This document shows positions 7,866-17,362 of a stretch of DNA of 64,000 nt, in pieces. The translations under genes were made by a program, and so were the position numbers. Below the pieces are notes generated by a model. The model was given only the letters and a program-made list of their open reading frames with translations. It did not search any database and had not been told where the DNA came from. The stretch lies in assembly GCF_008065135.1 (NCBI RefSeq), contig NZ_CP042914.1, forward strand, positions 1,426,001 through 1,490,000, read 5' to 3'. This DNA is from Roseimaritima ulvae. GTDB lineage: Bacteria > Planctomycetota > Planctomycetia > Pirellulales > Pirellulaceae. How positions within the stretch are numbered: the stretch's first letter is position 1; the number at the start of each line of letters is the position of its first letter.

Positions 7866-8957
7866 CTATTCGCTGATGGTCTCGCCGGCTTGTGCCGTGG
7901 CCATGGCTTGCCAAACGTTGACGCGGTCGACCGTTTCGGCAACATATCGCACCGAACCGTCGGCCAGCAGTGCGCTGACTCCGCCCGGGTGGTGGCTGCG
8001 TGCAGCGGCATAGACGTCGGCCGTGGAGCGTTCTTCGAGACAAGCCAGGTTGGGATTCTGGTTGTCCGGGTATGCTTCATCGCAGGCGGCAAGCACGTCT
8101 TTTTCTTTGGAGTTGGGGCTGAGGTAAGCCGAGAACACGGTGGCTCCCATGGCCGGCGACATCCACACGCCGCGAATGTCGGTGCTGGTGTTGGTCGCCA
8201 GGACTTCGCTCATCGCCAGCGTGTTGCTCATCCCGTCGGTGAAATCGGCGTCCGTCATGCCGCGTTTGTTTTGGAAACGGTCACCGCTGCCGCCCAGCGA
8301 AATCACGATCGTTTCCTGAGGTGTGTAGAAGGTGCCAAAGGCTCCGCGCGTCTTGCTCGATTCCCAAGACAGCATGTTTCCCGAGCCCCAGTTGACGGCA
8401 TAGTTGCTGCCCTTGGCCAAAGCCTCCAGGCCATAGCTGCCGTCGCTAAACTGGACATTGATATTGGTCGCCGAGGGGCAGCGTACGAAGGGCCCCAATT
8501 GACTGCGACCAGTGTGGTTGGGGCCGTGGTATTCGCAGTCGTCGCAGGGGTTCTGCGTGTGCTGCGTTTTGCGCATCTCTTCGCATTCTTTGATGCGTTC
8601 CCACATCGCCTGCTGTTCCATGTAGGGGAACAGCATCGGCAGCCAGTGCCAGCCCAATTCATTCTGTCCGTGTTGCCAACCGCCGGTTTTGTAACGGTTG
8701 CCCGATTCGTCGTAGCAGACGTATCCAGGCGGGAACGCACCATGGGTGTCCAGGTGGTTGTGCATCGCCAAGCCAAACTGCTTGAGGTTGTTTTGGCACT
8801 GCATCCGGCGGGCGGCTTCGCGAGCGGCTTGCACGGCCGGCAGCAACAGGCCCACCAGTACACCGATGATCGCGATCACGACCAGCAGTTCCACCAGAGT
8901 AAAGGCCGAGCGTTGCCGGCGAACCGGGACGGGGCCTGATAATCGACCAGTCAACAT
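7866..8957 (-). CDS. DUF1559 protein with type IV pilin-like N-terminus
   Basis: A 363-residue protein with the prepilin cleavage/methylation motif [20 protein letters not shown], then [18 protein letters not shown] and [20 protein letters not shown], which is the planctomycete DUF1559 signature. The C-terminus has [18 protein letters not shown], the H-X9-DG element typical of these proteins. It is likely exported through a type II/IV pilus-like system, where it forms pseudopilin or surface material. I start at ATG 8957, preceded by a GGAGAG ribosome-binding site. It is the first gene of the minus-strand run reaching 4047. Confidence 0.9.
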   Translation of the reverse strand: MLTGRLSGPVPVRRQRSAFTLVELLVVIAIIGVLVGLLLPAVQAAREAARRMQCQNNLKQFGLAMHNHLDTHGAFPPGYVCYDESGNRYKTGGWQHGQNELGWHWLPMLFPYMEQQAMWERIKECEEMRKTQHTQNPCDDCEYHGPNHTGRSQLGPFVRCPSATNINVQFSDGSYGLEALAKGSNYAVNWGSGNMLSWESSKTRGAFGTFYTPQETIVISLGGSGDRFQNKRGMTDADFTDGMSNTLAMSEVLATNTSTDIRGVWMSPAMGATVFSAYLSPNSKEKDVLAACDEAYPDNQNPNLACLEERSTADVYAAARSHHPGGVSALLADGSVRYVAETVDRVNVWQAMATAQAGETISE

Positions 8958-9298
8958 AGAAGGACTCTCCAGAAATAAACGGTGTAAAAATTCGCTCCGT
9001 CGCGTGGCGGTCGATCGACCCAAATAGCACGGACGGCGATTGCGGCGAGATTTAAACAACCACATGTAAGCCTTCTGTGACCGGTTTGTTAAGAAACAAA
9101 GAATGCTGTGCGATCCGGCGGCGGCGAAACAAAGCGGCCGCGTCGCGAGAGCAGGCGTCACGTTTTTAGGCGAGCCGCGGCACCACTAAAGAGGGCTTGA
9201 TGGAGCGCAAGGGCCCTTCCGAAAAGAGCCCTGCCGTGCCCCCCGGAACCGCGGCCACGAAAGGTTTTGTGAAGATTTTTTTCCGGCAGGTCGGCACT
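8958..9298. other. Upstream region of the DUF1559 gene, no gene seen
   Basis: About 340 bp that should hold the promoter of the 8957-4047 operon. It has a T/A-rich patch around 9060-9110 and a GC-rich stretch with short GGGCCC/GGGCTC-type inverted repeats near 9205-9245, but no clear -35/-10 pair could be assigned. No convincing open frame or RNA gene was seen. Confidence 0.4.
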
Positions 9299-9756
9299 CG
9301 TTTAAGCCGTAGCCGCAGACGCCGCCTGACTTGGTAGCATTACACCCTCCCAGGGGGAGGGTGAAGTGCCGTCTGCTCTCTCTTCAATGCTACTAAGTCA
9401 GTCGTCTCCGCAGGCGCCGGCGCGGAGAAGTCGCGGATGTTACGTTTATCACCCGATGCACCCTGTTTTCTCGCTACGATTTCTACGACTCGGCGGACAA
9501 CGCCTGCGCCTGCGGAGCCTGTCACGCCGAACGCCAATTGCAGAACGTTCTCAGGCTCCTGCGGCTGCACTCGTTTAACCCGTAGCCGCAGGCGCCGGCG
9601 CGGAGCAGTCGCGGACGTTACTTTTATCACCCGATGCACCCTAACTTCTCGCTACGATTTCTACGATTCGGCGGACAACGCCTGCGCCTGCGGAGCCTGT
9701 CACGCCGAACGCCAATCGTAGAACGTTCTCAGGCTCCTGCGGCTGCGGGTTAAACG
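9299..9756. repeat. Repeat family A, two tandem units
   Basis: The first unit begins at 9299 (CGTTTAAGCCGTAG) and the second at 9572 (CGTTTAACCCGTAG). The array closes at 9756 with GGGTTAAACGA. Both units contain GACAACGCCTGCGCCTGCGG followed by an inner stem GGAGCCTG/CAGGCTCC around a loop carrying ACGCCGAACG. The first is longer because it contains the nested MITE-like piece 9326-9401. The array abuts the 3' end of the minus-strand PpiC-like gene (stop at 9791). Confidence 0.85.
9326..9401. mobile_element. Short MITE-like insert E2 nested in repeat A
   Basis: Terminal inverted repeat CTGACTTGGTAGCATT (9326-9341) versus AATGCTACTAAGTCAG (9386-9401), one mismatch over 16 nt, with a CCCTCCC/GGGAGGG hairpin between. 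The ends match those of the 200-bp insert at 3627-3827, so this looks like an internally deleted relative. Confidence 0.55.
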
Positions 9757-9790
9757 AAGGGACGGCGCTGACACGCGTCCCTTTCCCAAC

Positions 9791-10963
9791 TTAGCGCCGC
9801 TCGCTCTGCGGCGTAGTCTTGGCGGCCGTGCGTCCCAGCGGCATGGCGCCTTGGACGTCTTCGGGGAAAATGGTCCAGACGGGGACTTTGGTTTGCATCT
9901 CGGCCAATAGTTTGTCTTCCGATTCCCGGATTTTCCGTTGACGGATTTTCTCGCGGACTTCGTCCTGAACGGCGGAGATCGGTTGGATGCCAGCCTCTTT
10001 GCGGTCCAACACCCGCACGATGTGCAGGCCGTCCTCGTCCTCGATAAACGGGCTCATCTTATTAAGCGGCAGCTGGAAGATTTGGTCTTCCAGCACTTTG
10101 GAGACCAGGGAGCCGCGCCGCGTCCAGTCGTGTAGTCCGCCGGCCGAAGCAAAGGGTTCCTGCGATTTCTTCTTGGCCACCGCTTGCATGTTGCCGCCAA
10201 ACAGGGCTTCGTTGCCCATCTCGGCCAGAGCTTCGGCGGCTTTCTCACGCGTGGGGAAGCGGTCGAAGCGGACGGTTAACTGTTCCCATTTGGCTTGAGC
10301 TTCCTGTTCGAATTCTTCGCGATGCTGATCGTAGTATTCTTGGATTTCGAACACCGCCACGCTGGGATCCTGTTCGACCATTTCGTTCAGGTACATGCGG
10401 CCCAGCATGCTGTCGACAAACTCGCGTTGTTGGGTGTTGAGCGACGTGCCTTCCTCGCGCAGCTTGGCTTCCAGTTCGGTCAGCTGCGACAGCTTTAGGC
10501 TTTTCAGCAGGTGCGGGACTTGGTTGTCGAAGAACAGTTTGCGAGCTCGCGAGTGCATCATCTTTTGCACTTCGGCGCGTTTCTCGGCGTCCTGCGTGCC
10601 GGCTTGTTTCAGCAGGAAGGCTTCGCCCATCATTTTCGATTGGATGGCTTGTTGCAGCAGGCCGCGCAGCATGTTCACACGGCCGTATTTTTTTTCTTCC
10701 TCGGTCAACGGGCGGCCCTGTTTTTTCTCCACCATTTCCAACCGCCGATCGATTTTGGGCATCAGGTCGCCCAGCAGGATGGGGGATTGGCCGACCACGG
10801 CGATCAGCGCCGCGGGGTCTTCGGGCAGTTCCGTTTCCAGGGCTTCACGAATCTTTTCCTCCGACGGGGCTTGTTGGCCGTAAGCGGCGGCAGGGGCCAG
10901 CAGGCAGCCACCGATCAGCAGTGCTGACAAGGAAGAGGAAAGCGAGGTGGGGGCAGCGAGCAT
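9791..10963 (-). CDS. Periplasmic peptidyl-prolyl isomerase/chaperone, SurA/PpiC-like
   Basis: A 390-residue secreted protein with signal peptide LSALLIGGCLLAPAAAYGQ. It has the SurA-type N-domain element DPAALIAVVGQSPILLGDLM, a long helical chaperone region, and a parvulin-like domain at about residues 250-340 (AKWEQLTVRFDRFPTREKAA, GGLHDWTRRGSLVSKVLEDQ, MSPFIEDEDGLHIVRVLDR). It probably assists outer-membrane or secreted protein folding. I start at ATG 10963, directly before the signal peptide. It lies 125 bp downstream of mfd on the same strand. Confidence 0.83.
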   Translation of the reverse strand: MLAAPTSLSSSLSALLIGGCLLAPAAAYGQQAPSEEKIREALETELPEDPAALIAVVGQSPILLGDLMPKIDRRLEMVEKKQGRPLTEEEKKYGRVNMLRGLLQQAIQSKMMGEAFLLKQAGTQDAEKRAEVQKMMHSRARKLFFDNQVPHLLKSLKLSQLTELEAKLREEGTSLNTQQREFVDSMLGRMYLNEMVEQDPSVAVFEIQEYYDQHREEFEQEAQAKWEQLTVRFDRFPTREKAAEALAEMGNEALFGGNMQAVAKKKSQEPFASAGGLHDWTRRGSLVSKVLEDQIFQLPLNKMSPFIEDEDGLHIVRVLDRKEAGIQPISAVQDEVREKIRQRKIRESEDKLLAEMQTKVPVWTIFPEDVQGAMPLGRTAAKTTPQSERR

Positions 10964-11088
10964 GGGACGCTGATTCTTCTGTGAACGAGGCCTGTGGTAG
11001 TATTCCGTACGTCCAGATAACCGCGAGAAATACGGATGGTTCGACTTGTACGCTGGGCCTCGGCGCGGTGTCAAGCAGAATTGTGGGC

Positions 11089-14000
11089 TTACAATGCCAG
11101 CACCGAGCGGGCGAGACGTAGCCAGCCGATGCCGGTAGGGTCGTCCGGGTCCAGGTCCTTGGCCGGCACGTAGGCTTTGCGGCCGTCGACAATCCGCACG
11201 GGAAGCTTACTGCGACGTGCCAGCTGTTCGATCCGGCTGGCATCGCTGTAATGCAGCACCAGGAACCGAGGTTCGCTGGTCACGCTGGAGATCAGCCAAA
11301 TGGCGGCATCCAATCGCAGTTCGGCCAACTGCAGCATGCGTTCGACCGGTTCGGGCGGGGGGCCGAAGCGGTCCAGCATTTCCTCGCGGATTTCCGTGAT
11401 CTGGGTGGCCCCGTCGATGCGGGAAATGCGACGATACAGGTCGATCTTGTGCCGCATGTCGGGCACATAATCGGGCGGCAGGTAGGCTTCGACCGGCAGA
11501 TCGATATCGACTTCGGCGGACAATTTGGGCGGCAGGTTCTGAGCTTTCCGGACCGCGTCTTCCAGCAGTTGGCAGTACAGTTCATAACCCACCGCCGCGA
11601 TGTGGCCGCTCTGCTGGGTGCCCAGCAGGTTGCCCGCACCGCGAATTTCCAGGTCGCGCATGGAAATCGCAAACCCGGCCCCCATCTGCGAAAATTCTTC
11701 GATGGCCCGCAACCGTTTCGATGCTTCGGGGGTCAGGAATTTATTTCGGTCGACCATCAGGTAGCAGTAGGCCTGGTTTTTGTAGCGGCCCACGCGGCCG
11801 CGAAGCTGATGCAGGTCGGCCAGTCCGTAGCGGTCCGCTTCGTTGACAAAGATGGTGTTGGCGTTGGGGATGTCCAGCCCGCTTTCGATGATCGTGGTGG
11901 CCAGCAGCAGATCGAATTTGCGTTCCACAAATCCGACCATCACCTGTTCCAGTTCCCCTTCGGCCATCTGCCCATGCCCCATGCCGATTCGCACTTCGGG
12001 GACGATTTGTTTGATCCGTTCGGCGATCGTGGCCATGTCGCCGATGCGGTTGTGGACAAAATAGATTTGCCCGCCACGGTTCAGTTCGCGAACGATGGCA
12101 TCGCGGATCAGCGAATTGTCCCAGCGGCCGACGTGGGTTTCGACCGGCATGCGATCTTCGGGCGGGGTTTCCAGGTTGCTGATGTCGCGGACACCGACCA
12201 AGGCCATGTGCAGCGTCCGCGGAATCGGGGTGGCCGATAGGGTCAGCACATCCACGTTGCTGTGCAGCGTCTTCAGCCGTTCTTTAACGGCCACGCCAAA
12301 CCGTTGTTCTTCATCGATGATCACCAGGCCCAGGTTGTAGAAGTCGACGTCTTTGGAAGCCAGGCGGTGGGTGCCGATGACGATATCGATATTGCCGGAC
12401 TTGAGCCGCTTGACCGCCTCGCGTTGGTCTTTGGCCGATACGAAGCGACTGAGTTTGGCGATGTCAAAAGGGAACTCGGCCATGCGGGTCGAGAAGCTGT
12501 GGTAGTGCTGTTCGGCCAGCACGGTGGTGGGCACCAGCACGGCGACTTGGAACCCGCTGTCGACGGCTTTGAAAGCCGCCCGCATGGCGACTTCGGTTTT
12601 GCCGTAACCCACATCGCCACAGATCAGGCGGTCCATCGGCCGCGGGCGTTGCATGTCCTCTTTGAGCGCATCGATGGCCCGCATTTGGTCGGGCGTTTCG
12701 GTGTAGGGAAAGATCGCGTCGAACTGCTGCTGCCAATGGCTGTCGACGTTAAAGGTCAGTCCCACGCGAGAGTCGCGAGTGGCTTGGACTTCGAGCAGTT
12801 CGGAGGCCATGTCGTGGACGGCGGCCTGAGCGGCTTTCTTGTTTTTGCTCCACGCCGCGGCGCCGATTTTTGCCAGTCGCGGTCGCGTCTTGCTGCCGCC
12901 CACGTAGCGTTGGATCAGCCCGATCCGCGCGGCGGGCACGTAGATTTTGGTGCCGCCGGCAAATTCGATCACCAGGTGTTCTTGCCCGTGACCTTGTTTC
13001 TCGATCAGCTCCATGCCGCGGTACAGCCCGATGCCGTGCGACAGGTGCACGACCAGGTCGCCCGATTCGAGTTGCAGGAAGCTATCGATGGGTTTGCCGC
13101 GGACGCGGGTTTTGACCCGTCGCACGGTACTGCGGTGAAACAGTTCGGCGCCGGTTAACACCAGGACTTCGGCGGCCGTCAGGCGAAAGCCGCTGCTGAG
13201 CGAGGCCACCGTGACGTTCAGCCGTCCGTGTTTGGCGGCGTCGGTGCTGCGCAGCAATTCGCTCAGCCGTTCCGCTTCGGCCGCCGTGTCGCCGACCACG
13301 ATCACGCGATGGCCGGCGGCCACCGAATCGATGCGTTCTTGGACGTGTTCCAGATTGCCGATAAAGCTTTCGATAGTGGCGGTTCGCAGCGGGACCAGAT
13401 TACCCGCGTCGCCCGGCGCCAGGTCGCAGCCCAGGGCCACGCGATGGCCGTGGAAGCTGGCCAGCAAATCTTCCCAGGAACCAAAGTCGCCGGATGCACC
13501 GCTGCGTTTCAGCAAGGCGGTGGCGGAGCTCTGGCAGCGCTCGGGGTGAACCACCAGCACGGCTGCGTCGGGCGGCAGGTAGTCGATCAACTGACCCGGC
13601 GTGCTGACCGAGGTACCGACGGCGGCCAGTTCGACTTCGTTCAGCGTTTCGGTACTGCGTTGGCTGGCCGGATCGAAGCGGCGGATCGATTCGACGTCGT
13701 CGCCGAACAGTTCGATGCGGATCGGCAGCGGCTGATCGGGAGAATAAATGTCGAGGATCCCGCCGCGTTGGCAGAATTCGCCCGGCAGTTCGACCGCGGT
13801 GGCGGGATGAAAGCCGGCTTCGGCCAGCCACCGCCGGGTGTCTTCCAGGTCCAGCGTCGCCCCGACTCGCAGCATCCGCGTGGCGTCCGCGATGGCTTGG
13901 GGCGTCGGCACGGCTTGCAATGCCGCGCCCACGTACGCGGTCACGATCAGCGGTTCCGATTCGTCGTCCAGCTGCCGCAGGCGTTGCAGAACCTGCAGGC

Positions 14001-14328
14001 GGTCGGCAAAATCGGCATCCCGGATCGATTCGGGAGCCTGGGTGTTGGCCGACAGCGGCAGAGAGCAGACGTTTGGGACGCCGAAGGCCTGCAGGTCGGC
14101 GGCTACGATTTCGGCGTCGACCGCTTCGGGCAGCAGCACCAGCGTGGCCCGGTTATGGGGTGCCAACGCGGCGGCCAGCAGCGAGCGAACGCTGCCCTCG
14201 ACGCCCTCGAACCACAGGGTTTTCCCGGCTTGCCAGTCGTCCAAGTGCGCATCGAACCCGGCTGCCTGAGCCATTTGCTGAGGCAGAGCGGTCAGTTCGA
14301 TACGCTGCGCGGGGGCCAGTTTGGTCAA
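11089..14328 (-). CDS. mfd: Transcription-repair coupling factor Mfd
   Basis: A 1079-residue SF2 ATPase matching Mfd throughout: the UvrB-like N-terminal module (RWLAEAGFHPATAVELPGEF, CQRGGILDIYSPDQPLPIRI), the RNA-polymerase-interaction domain (GDLVVHLSHGIGLYRGME), the RecG-like motor with Walker A GDVGYGKTEVAMRAAF, DEEQRFGV and ATTIIESGLDIPNANT, and the C-terminal TRCF domain (DYVPDMRHKIDLYRRIS). It displaces stalled RNA polymerase and recruits UvrA. The open frame begins with TTG at 14328; an ATG about 18 codons later is an alternative. It is divergent from the oxidoreductase gene at 14415. Confidence 0.95.
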   Translation of the reverse strand: MTKLAPAQRIELTALPQQMAQAAGFDAHLDDWQAGKTLWFEGVEGSVRSLLAAALAPHNRATLVLLPEAVDAEIVAADLQAFGVPNVCSLPLSANTQAPESIRDADFADRLQVLQRLRQLDDESEPLIVTAYVGAALQAVPTPQAIADATRMLRVGATLDLEDTRRWLAEAGFHPATAVELPGEFCQRGGILDIYSPDQPLPIRIELFGDDVESIRRFDPASQRSTETLNEVELAAVGTSVSTPGQLIDYLPPDAAVLVVHPERCQSSATALLKRSGASGDFGSWEDLLASFHGHRVALGCDLAPGDAGNLVPLRTATIESFIGNLEHVQERIDSVAAGHRVIVVGDTAAEAERLSELLRSTDAAKHGRLNVTVASLSSGFRLTAAEVLVLTGAELFHRSTVRRVKTRVRGKPIDSFLQLESGDLVVHLSHGIGLYRGMELIEKQGHGQEHLVIEFAGGTKIYVPAARIGLIQRYVGGSKTRPRLAKIGAAAWSKNKKAAQAAVHDMASELLEVQATRDSRVGLTFNVDSHWQQQFDAIFPYTETPDQMRAIDALKEDMQRPRPMDRLICGDVGYGKTEVAMRAAFKAVDSGFQVAVLVPTTVLAEQHYHSFSTRMAEFPFDIAKLSRFVSAKDQREAVKRLKSGNIDIVIGTHRLASKDVDFYNLGLVIIDEEQRFGVAVKERLKTLHSNVDVLTLSATPIPRTLHMALVGVRDISNLETPPEDRMPVETHVGRWDNSLIRDAIVRELNRGGQIYFVHNRIGDMATIAERIKQIVPEVRIGMGHGQMAEGELEQVMVGFVERKFDLLLATTIIESGLDIPNANTIFVNEADRYGLADLHQLRGRVGRYKNQAYCYLMVDRNKFLTPEASKRLRAIEEFSQMGAGFAISMRDLEIRGAGNLLGTQQSGHIAAVGYELYCQLLEDAVRKAQNLPPKLSAEVDIDLPVEAYLPPDYVPDMRHKIDLYRRISRIDGATQITEIREEMLDRFGPPPEPVERMLQLAELRLDAAIWLISSVTSEPRFLVLHYSDASRIEQLARRSKLPVRIVDGRKAYVPAKDLDPDDPTGIGWLRLARSVLAL

Positions 14329-14414
14329 GACGTTCCGTCTACTACAGGTCCTACGGACGGCCTATATTGGCCTGCGAAAATCATTTTAGCAACCACTACA
14401 ACAGAGAGTTCACT

Positions 14415-15464
14415 ATGTCAGTCGGTTTCGGGGTTGTCGGATGTGGGATGATCGCCAATTTTCACGCCCGTGCCTTGGCGGATGCCAACAATGCCCAGTT
14501 ATTAGGATGCACCAGTACGCGGATGGACCGCGCCGAAGCGTTTGCGGCCGAACACGGCTGCACAGCGTATGCCAACTTGGAAGAAATGTTGGCCGCTCCG
14601 GGCATCGACGCGGTCACGATCTGTACCCCCAGCGGTATTCACCTGGCCCCCGGTTTGGCCGCCGCGGCCGCCGGCGCACACGTGTTTGTGGAAAAGCCGC
14701 TGGAGATTACGGTCGAGCGCTGCAATCAACTGATCGAGGCCTGCGACAAAGCCAATGTGAAATTGGGCGTGGCCTTTCAAAGCCGTTTCCATGGATCGTC
14801 CAAAGCCATGAAGCAGGCCGTCGATGGGGGCCGTTTTGGAACCGTCACGATGGGCGATGCCTACGTCAAATGGTTCCGCACGCAGGAGTACTATGACAGC
14901 GGAGCGTGGCGGGGTACGTGGGAATTCGATGGCGGTGGAGCTTTGATGAATCAAGCCATCCATACCGTCGACCTGTTGACCTGGATCATGGGACCGGTCA
15001 CCGAAGTCAGCGCGTTCACCAGCACGCTGGCCCACGATCGCATCGAAGTCGAAGACGTGGCGGTCGCCAATCTGCGGTTCGCCAACGGAGCCTTGGGAGT
15101 GATCGAAGCCACCACGGCGTCGTACCCGGGAGCCCTGAAGCGGATCGAAATCTCCGGCAGCCAGGGTTCGGCCGTGTTGGAAGAAGAAGACATTCAGGCC
15201 TGGGACTTTGCCGAATTGACGGCGGAGGATGAAAAGTTGCGAGCCGAATTGGCAGGCAAGACGGAAACCGGCGGCGGCGCCTCGGACCCGGCCGCCATCG
15301 GACATCACGGACACACCTGCTTGTTCAACGACTTCGTGGAAGCCATCGAACAGGATCGAACGCCAGCGGTTTGCGGTCGCGAAGGCCGCCGCAGCGTGGA
15401 GATCATCTGTGCGATCTACGAATCCGCCAAACAAGGCCGCCCCGTCCCCGTAGTCGCAACGTAG
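14415..15464 (+). CDS. Gfo/Idh/MocA family NAD(P)-dependent oxidoreductase
   Basis: A 349-residue protein with an N-terminal Rossmann fold (VVGCGMIANFHARAL) and the family motif HVFVEKPLEITVERCN around residues 90-105. The C-terminal domain has WRGTWEFDGGGALMNQAIHT, which includes the substrate-side His. The family oxidises or reduces sugars and cyclitols, so the substrate cannot be named. The ATG at 14415 gives the canonical N-terminus immediately before the Rossmann strand. Repeat family A begins 34 bp after the stop. Confidence 0.9.
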   Translation: MSVGFGVVGCGMIANFHARALADANNAQLLGCTSTRMDRAEAFAAEHGCTAYANLEEMLAAPGIDAVTICTPSGIHLAPGLAAAAAGAHVFVEKPLEITVERCNQLIEACDKANVKLGVAFQSRFHGSSKAMKQAVDGGRFGTVTMGDAYVKWFRTQEYYDSGAWRGTWEFDGGGALMNQAIHTVDLLTWIMGPVTEVSAFTSTLAHDRIEVEDVAVANLRFANGALGVIEATTASYPGALKRIEISGSQGSAVLEEEDIQAWDFAELTAEDEKLRAELAGKTETGGGASDPAAIGHHGHTCLFNDFVEAIEQDRTPAVCGREGRRSVEIICAIYESAKQGRPVPVVAT

Positions 15465-15498
15465 CCTAGGCTTCCTGCCTGGGGAAAAACGTAGCAAT

Positions 15499-16012
15499 CG
15501 TTTAACCCGTAGCCGGAGGCGCCGGCGGCTGCTGCAAAGGGTTGTGTTAACGCTCCGCCTTTCACAACCGGTTGGCTTCGATTGCAACGCCCCGGCGGAC
15601 AACGCCTGCGCCTACGGAGCCTGCTGTGTGTCAGGGTTCGCGCCGAACGTTTTGAGGCTCCTGCGGCTACGGGTTAAACGAGGTAGCCGGCGGGCTGCTG
15701 CAAAGGGTTGTGTTAACGCTCCGCCTTTCACAACCGGTTGGCTTCGATTGCAACGCCCCGGCGGACAACGCCTGCGCCTACGGAGCCTGTTGTGTGTCAG
15801 GGTTCGCGCCGAACGTTTTGAGGCTCCTGCGGCTACGGGTTAAACGAGGTAGCCGGCTGCTGCTGCAAAGGGTTGTGTTAACGCTCCGCCTTTCACAACC
15901 GGTTGGCTTCGATTGCAACGCCGCGGCGGACAACGCCTGCGCCTGCGGAGCCTGTTGCGTATGAGGGTTCGCGCCGAACGGTTCGAGGCTCCTGCGGCTA
16001 CGGGTTAAACGA
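15499..16012. repeat. Repeat family A, three tandem units of about 166 bp
   Basis: The array opens with CGTTTAACCCGTAG (15499). The internal landmark GTTGTGTTAACGCTCCGCC recurs at 15541, 15707 and 15872. Each unit has GACAACGCCTGCGCCT, an inner stem GGAGCCT/AGGCTCC and CTACGGGTTAAACGA. It fills the space between the convergent oxidoreductase and ribD genes. Its last 15 bases contain the end of ribD including the stop codon. Confidence 0.88.
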
Positions 16013-17155
16013 AACAGACTTCGGCGGCGACTCACTCACCCGCCGTGCCGTGACGTACACGTCGTCGCCGCAGCGGCTTACCTGAGGCGTGGCGAACACC
16101 GGGCTGTCGCTGATCTTGTTGCGGCCTTGCCCGCCCAGCGGCGATACGGCTGCGGCACCGCCGACGATTCTGGGCGCGATGAAGACGTGGTATTCGTCGA
16201 TCGCGTCCAGATCAAACAATCCGCCCAGCAGGTCGCCTCCGCCTTCCACCAAGACGTTGGTCATGTTGGCCGCGCCGCAGTGGTCCAGCACCATCGCCAG
16301 CCGGTCTGAAGGCGAATCGGAATCAAACTGAATCACTTCCACGCCGGCGTCGACCAATGGTTGCAGGCCGGCAGCGTCGGCGGAAGCAAATAGTTGCACC
16401 GGACCTTGGTCGATGGTTTGAACCAAGTTCGAATCCACGGCCAATCGGCCCGACGCGGAGACGACGATGCGGGTGGGCGTGCGTGGTCCCGGCGGCCGCG
16501 CGTTTAGCGTCGGGTTGTCGGCCTCCGCGGTACCGCCGCCCACGATCACGGCGTCACAACGACCGCGTAGCCGGTGGACTTCGGCTCGTGAAGCTTCGCC
16601 GGAGATCCATTGGCTATTACCCGTCGCCGTGGCGATGCGTCCGTCCAGCGTCATCGCCCACTTGGCGATCACCCAGGGCCGGCCGCTGCGCACGCGTTTC
16701 AAGTACGGCGCGTTCAAATCCTCGGCTTGTTCTTGGCAGACGCCGACTTGCACGTCGATTCCGGCCGCGCGAATTTGCTGCAGCCCGCCACCGTCGACTT
16801 TGGGAAACGGGTCGCGCATGGCGACCACCACGCGCGCTGGGCGAGCCGCCAAAACGGCTTCGGTGCAAGGCGGCGTTTTGCCGGTGTGGCAGCACGGTTC
16901 CAGGGTCACGTACCAAGTGGTTCCGGCCAGCGAAACGCCGGCCGGAACGTTTGCCACGGCATCGCGTTCGGCATGCGGACCGCCAAAGCGTTGGTGGAAC
17001 CCTTCGGCGATAGGCTGTCCATCCCGGACGATCACACAGCCCACCATCGGATTGGGTTCGACAGCGCCTTGCCCCTGCTCGGCCAGATGCAGCGCCCGCC
17101 GCATCCAGCGGATATCTTCCTCGCTCGTAGGGCTGTGGGGGGGCGGTGCAGGCAT
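15998..17155 (-). CDS. ribD: Bifunctional riboflavin biosynthesis protein RibD
   Basis: A 385-residue protein. The N-terminal deaminase domain has NPMVGCVIV, the zinc motif HAERDAV and PCCHTGKTPPC. The C-terminal reductase domain begins WVIAKWAMTLDGRIAT and continues with VHRLRGRCDAVIVGGGTAEA, NVLVEGGGDLLGGLF. It converts the pyrimidine intermediate from GTP to the ribitylamino-uracil precursor of riboflavin. I start at ATG 17155 just before the deaminase domain. The last residues and the TAG stop (15998-16000) lie inside repeat family A, so the repeat has contributed the C-terminus. Confidence 0.94.
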   Translation of the reverse strand: MPAPPPHSPTSEEDIRWMRRALHLAEQGQGAVEPNPMVGCVIVRDGQPIAEGFHQRFGGPHAERDAVANVPAGVSLAGTTWYVTLEPCCHTGKTPPCTEAVLAARPARVVVAMRDPFPKVDGGGLQQIRAAGIDVQVGVCQEQAEDLNAPYLKRVRSGRPWVIAKWAMTLDGRIATATGNSQWISGEASRAEVHRLRGRCDAVIVGGGTAEADNPTLNARPPGPRTPTRIVVSASGRLAVDSNLVQTIDQGPVQLFASADAAGLQPLVDAGVEVIQFDSDSPSDRLAMVLDHCGAANMTNVLVEGGGDLLGGLFDLDAIDEYHVFIAPRIVGGAAAVSPLGGQGRNKISDSPVFATPQVSRCGDDVYVTARRVSESPPKSVSFNP

Positions 17156-17250
17156 CAAAACGTCCCGTGGGCGGCCATGAAAAGTCGCATCGTAAGGCAA
17201 TCCTGGGGACAGGCAAAAGGGGGACTCGCCGTCGGCGCTGGGTACGCAGC

Positions 17251-17338
17251 GGCGGACAGCGCCTGCGCCTACGGAGCCTGTTGTGACCATGGGTAATGGT
17301 AGGGCATTCTGAGGCTCCTGCGACTACGGGATAAACGA
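17251..17338. repeat. Repeat family A, partial unit
   Basis: Only the right half is present: GCGGCGGACAGCGCCTGC, an inner stem GGAGCCT/AGGCTCC around a loop of about 35 nt, then CTACGGGATAAACGA. It lies between the 5' end of ribD and the 3' end of the minus-strand gene that stops at 17363. The single-base changes in the terminal motif suggest decay. Confidence 0.75.
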
Positions 17339-17362
17339 CAGCGCGGTCGGCTGCAAGCCGGG

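Noticed and set aside
13228-14451. Long plus-strand open frame antisense to mfd
   Set aside because: Mfd motifs on the other strand are unambiguous; the composition of this frame is typical of a shadow.
15544-16035. Short Arg/Cys-rich frames in the repeat A arrays (also at 3854-4063, 9340-9721 and 24016-24667)
   Set aside because: They are translations of the palindromic repeat on either strand, with the same peptide at every array; no start signals.
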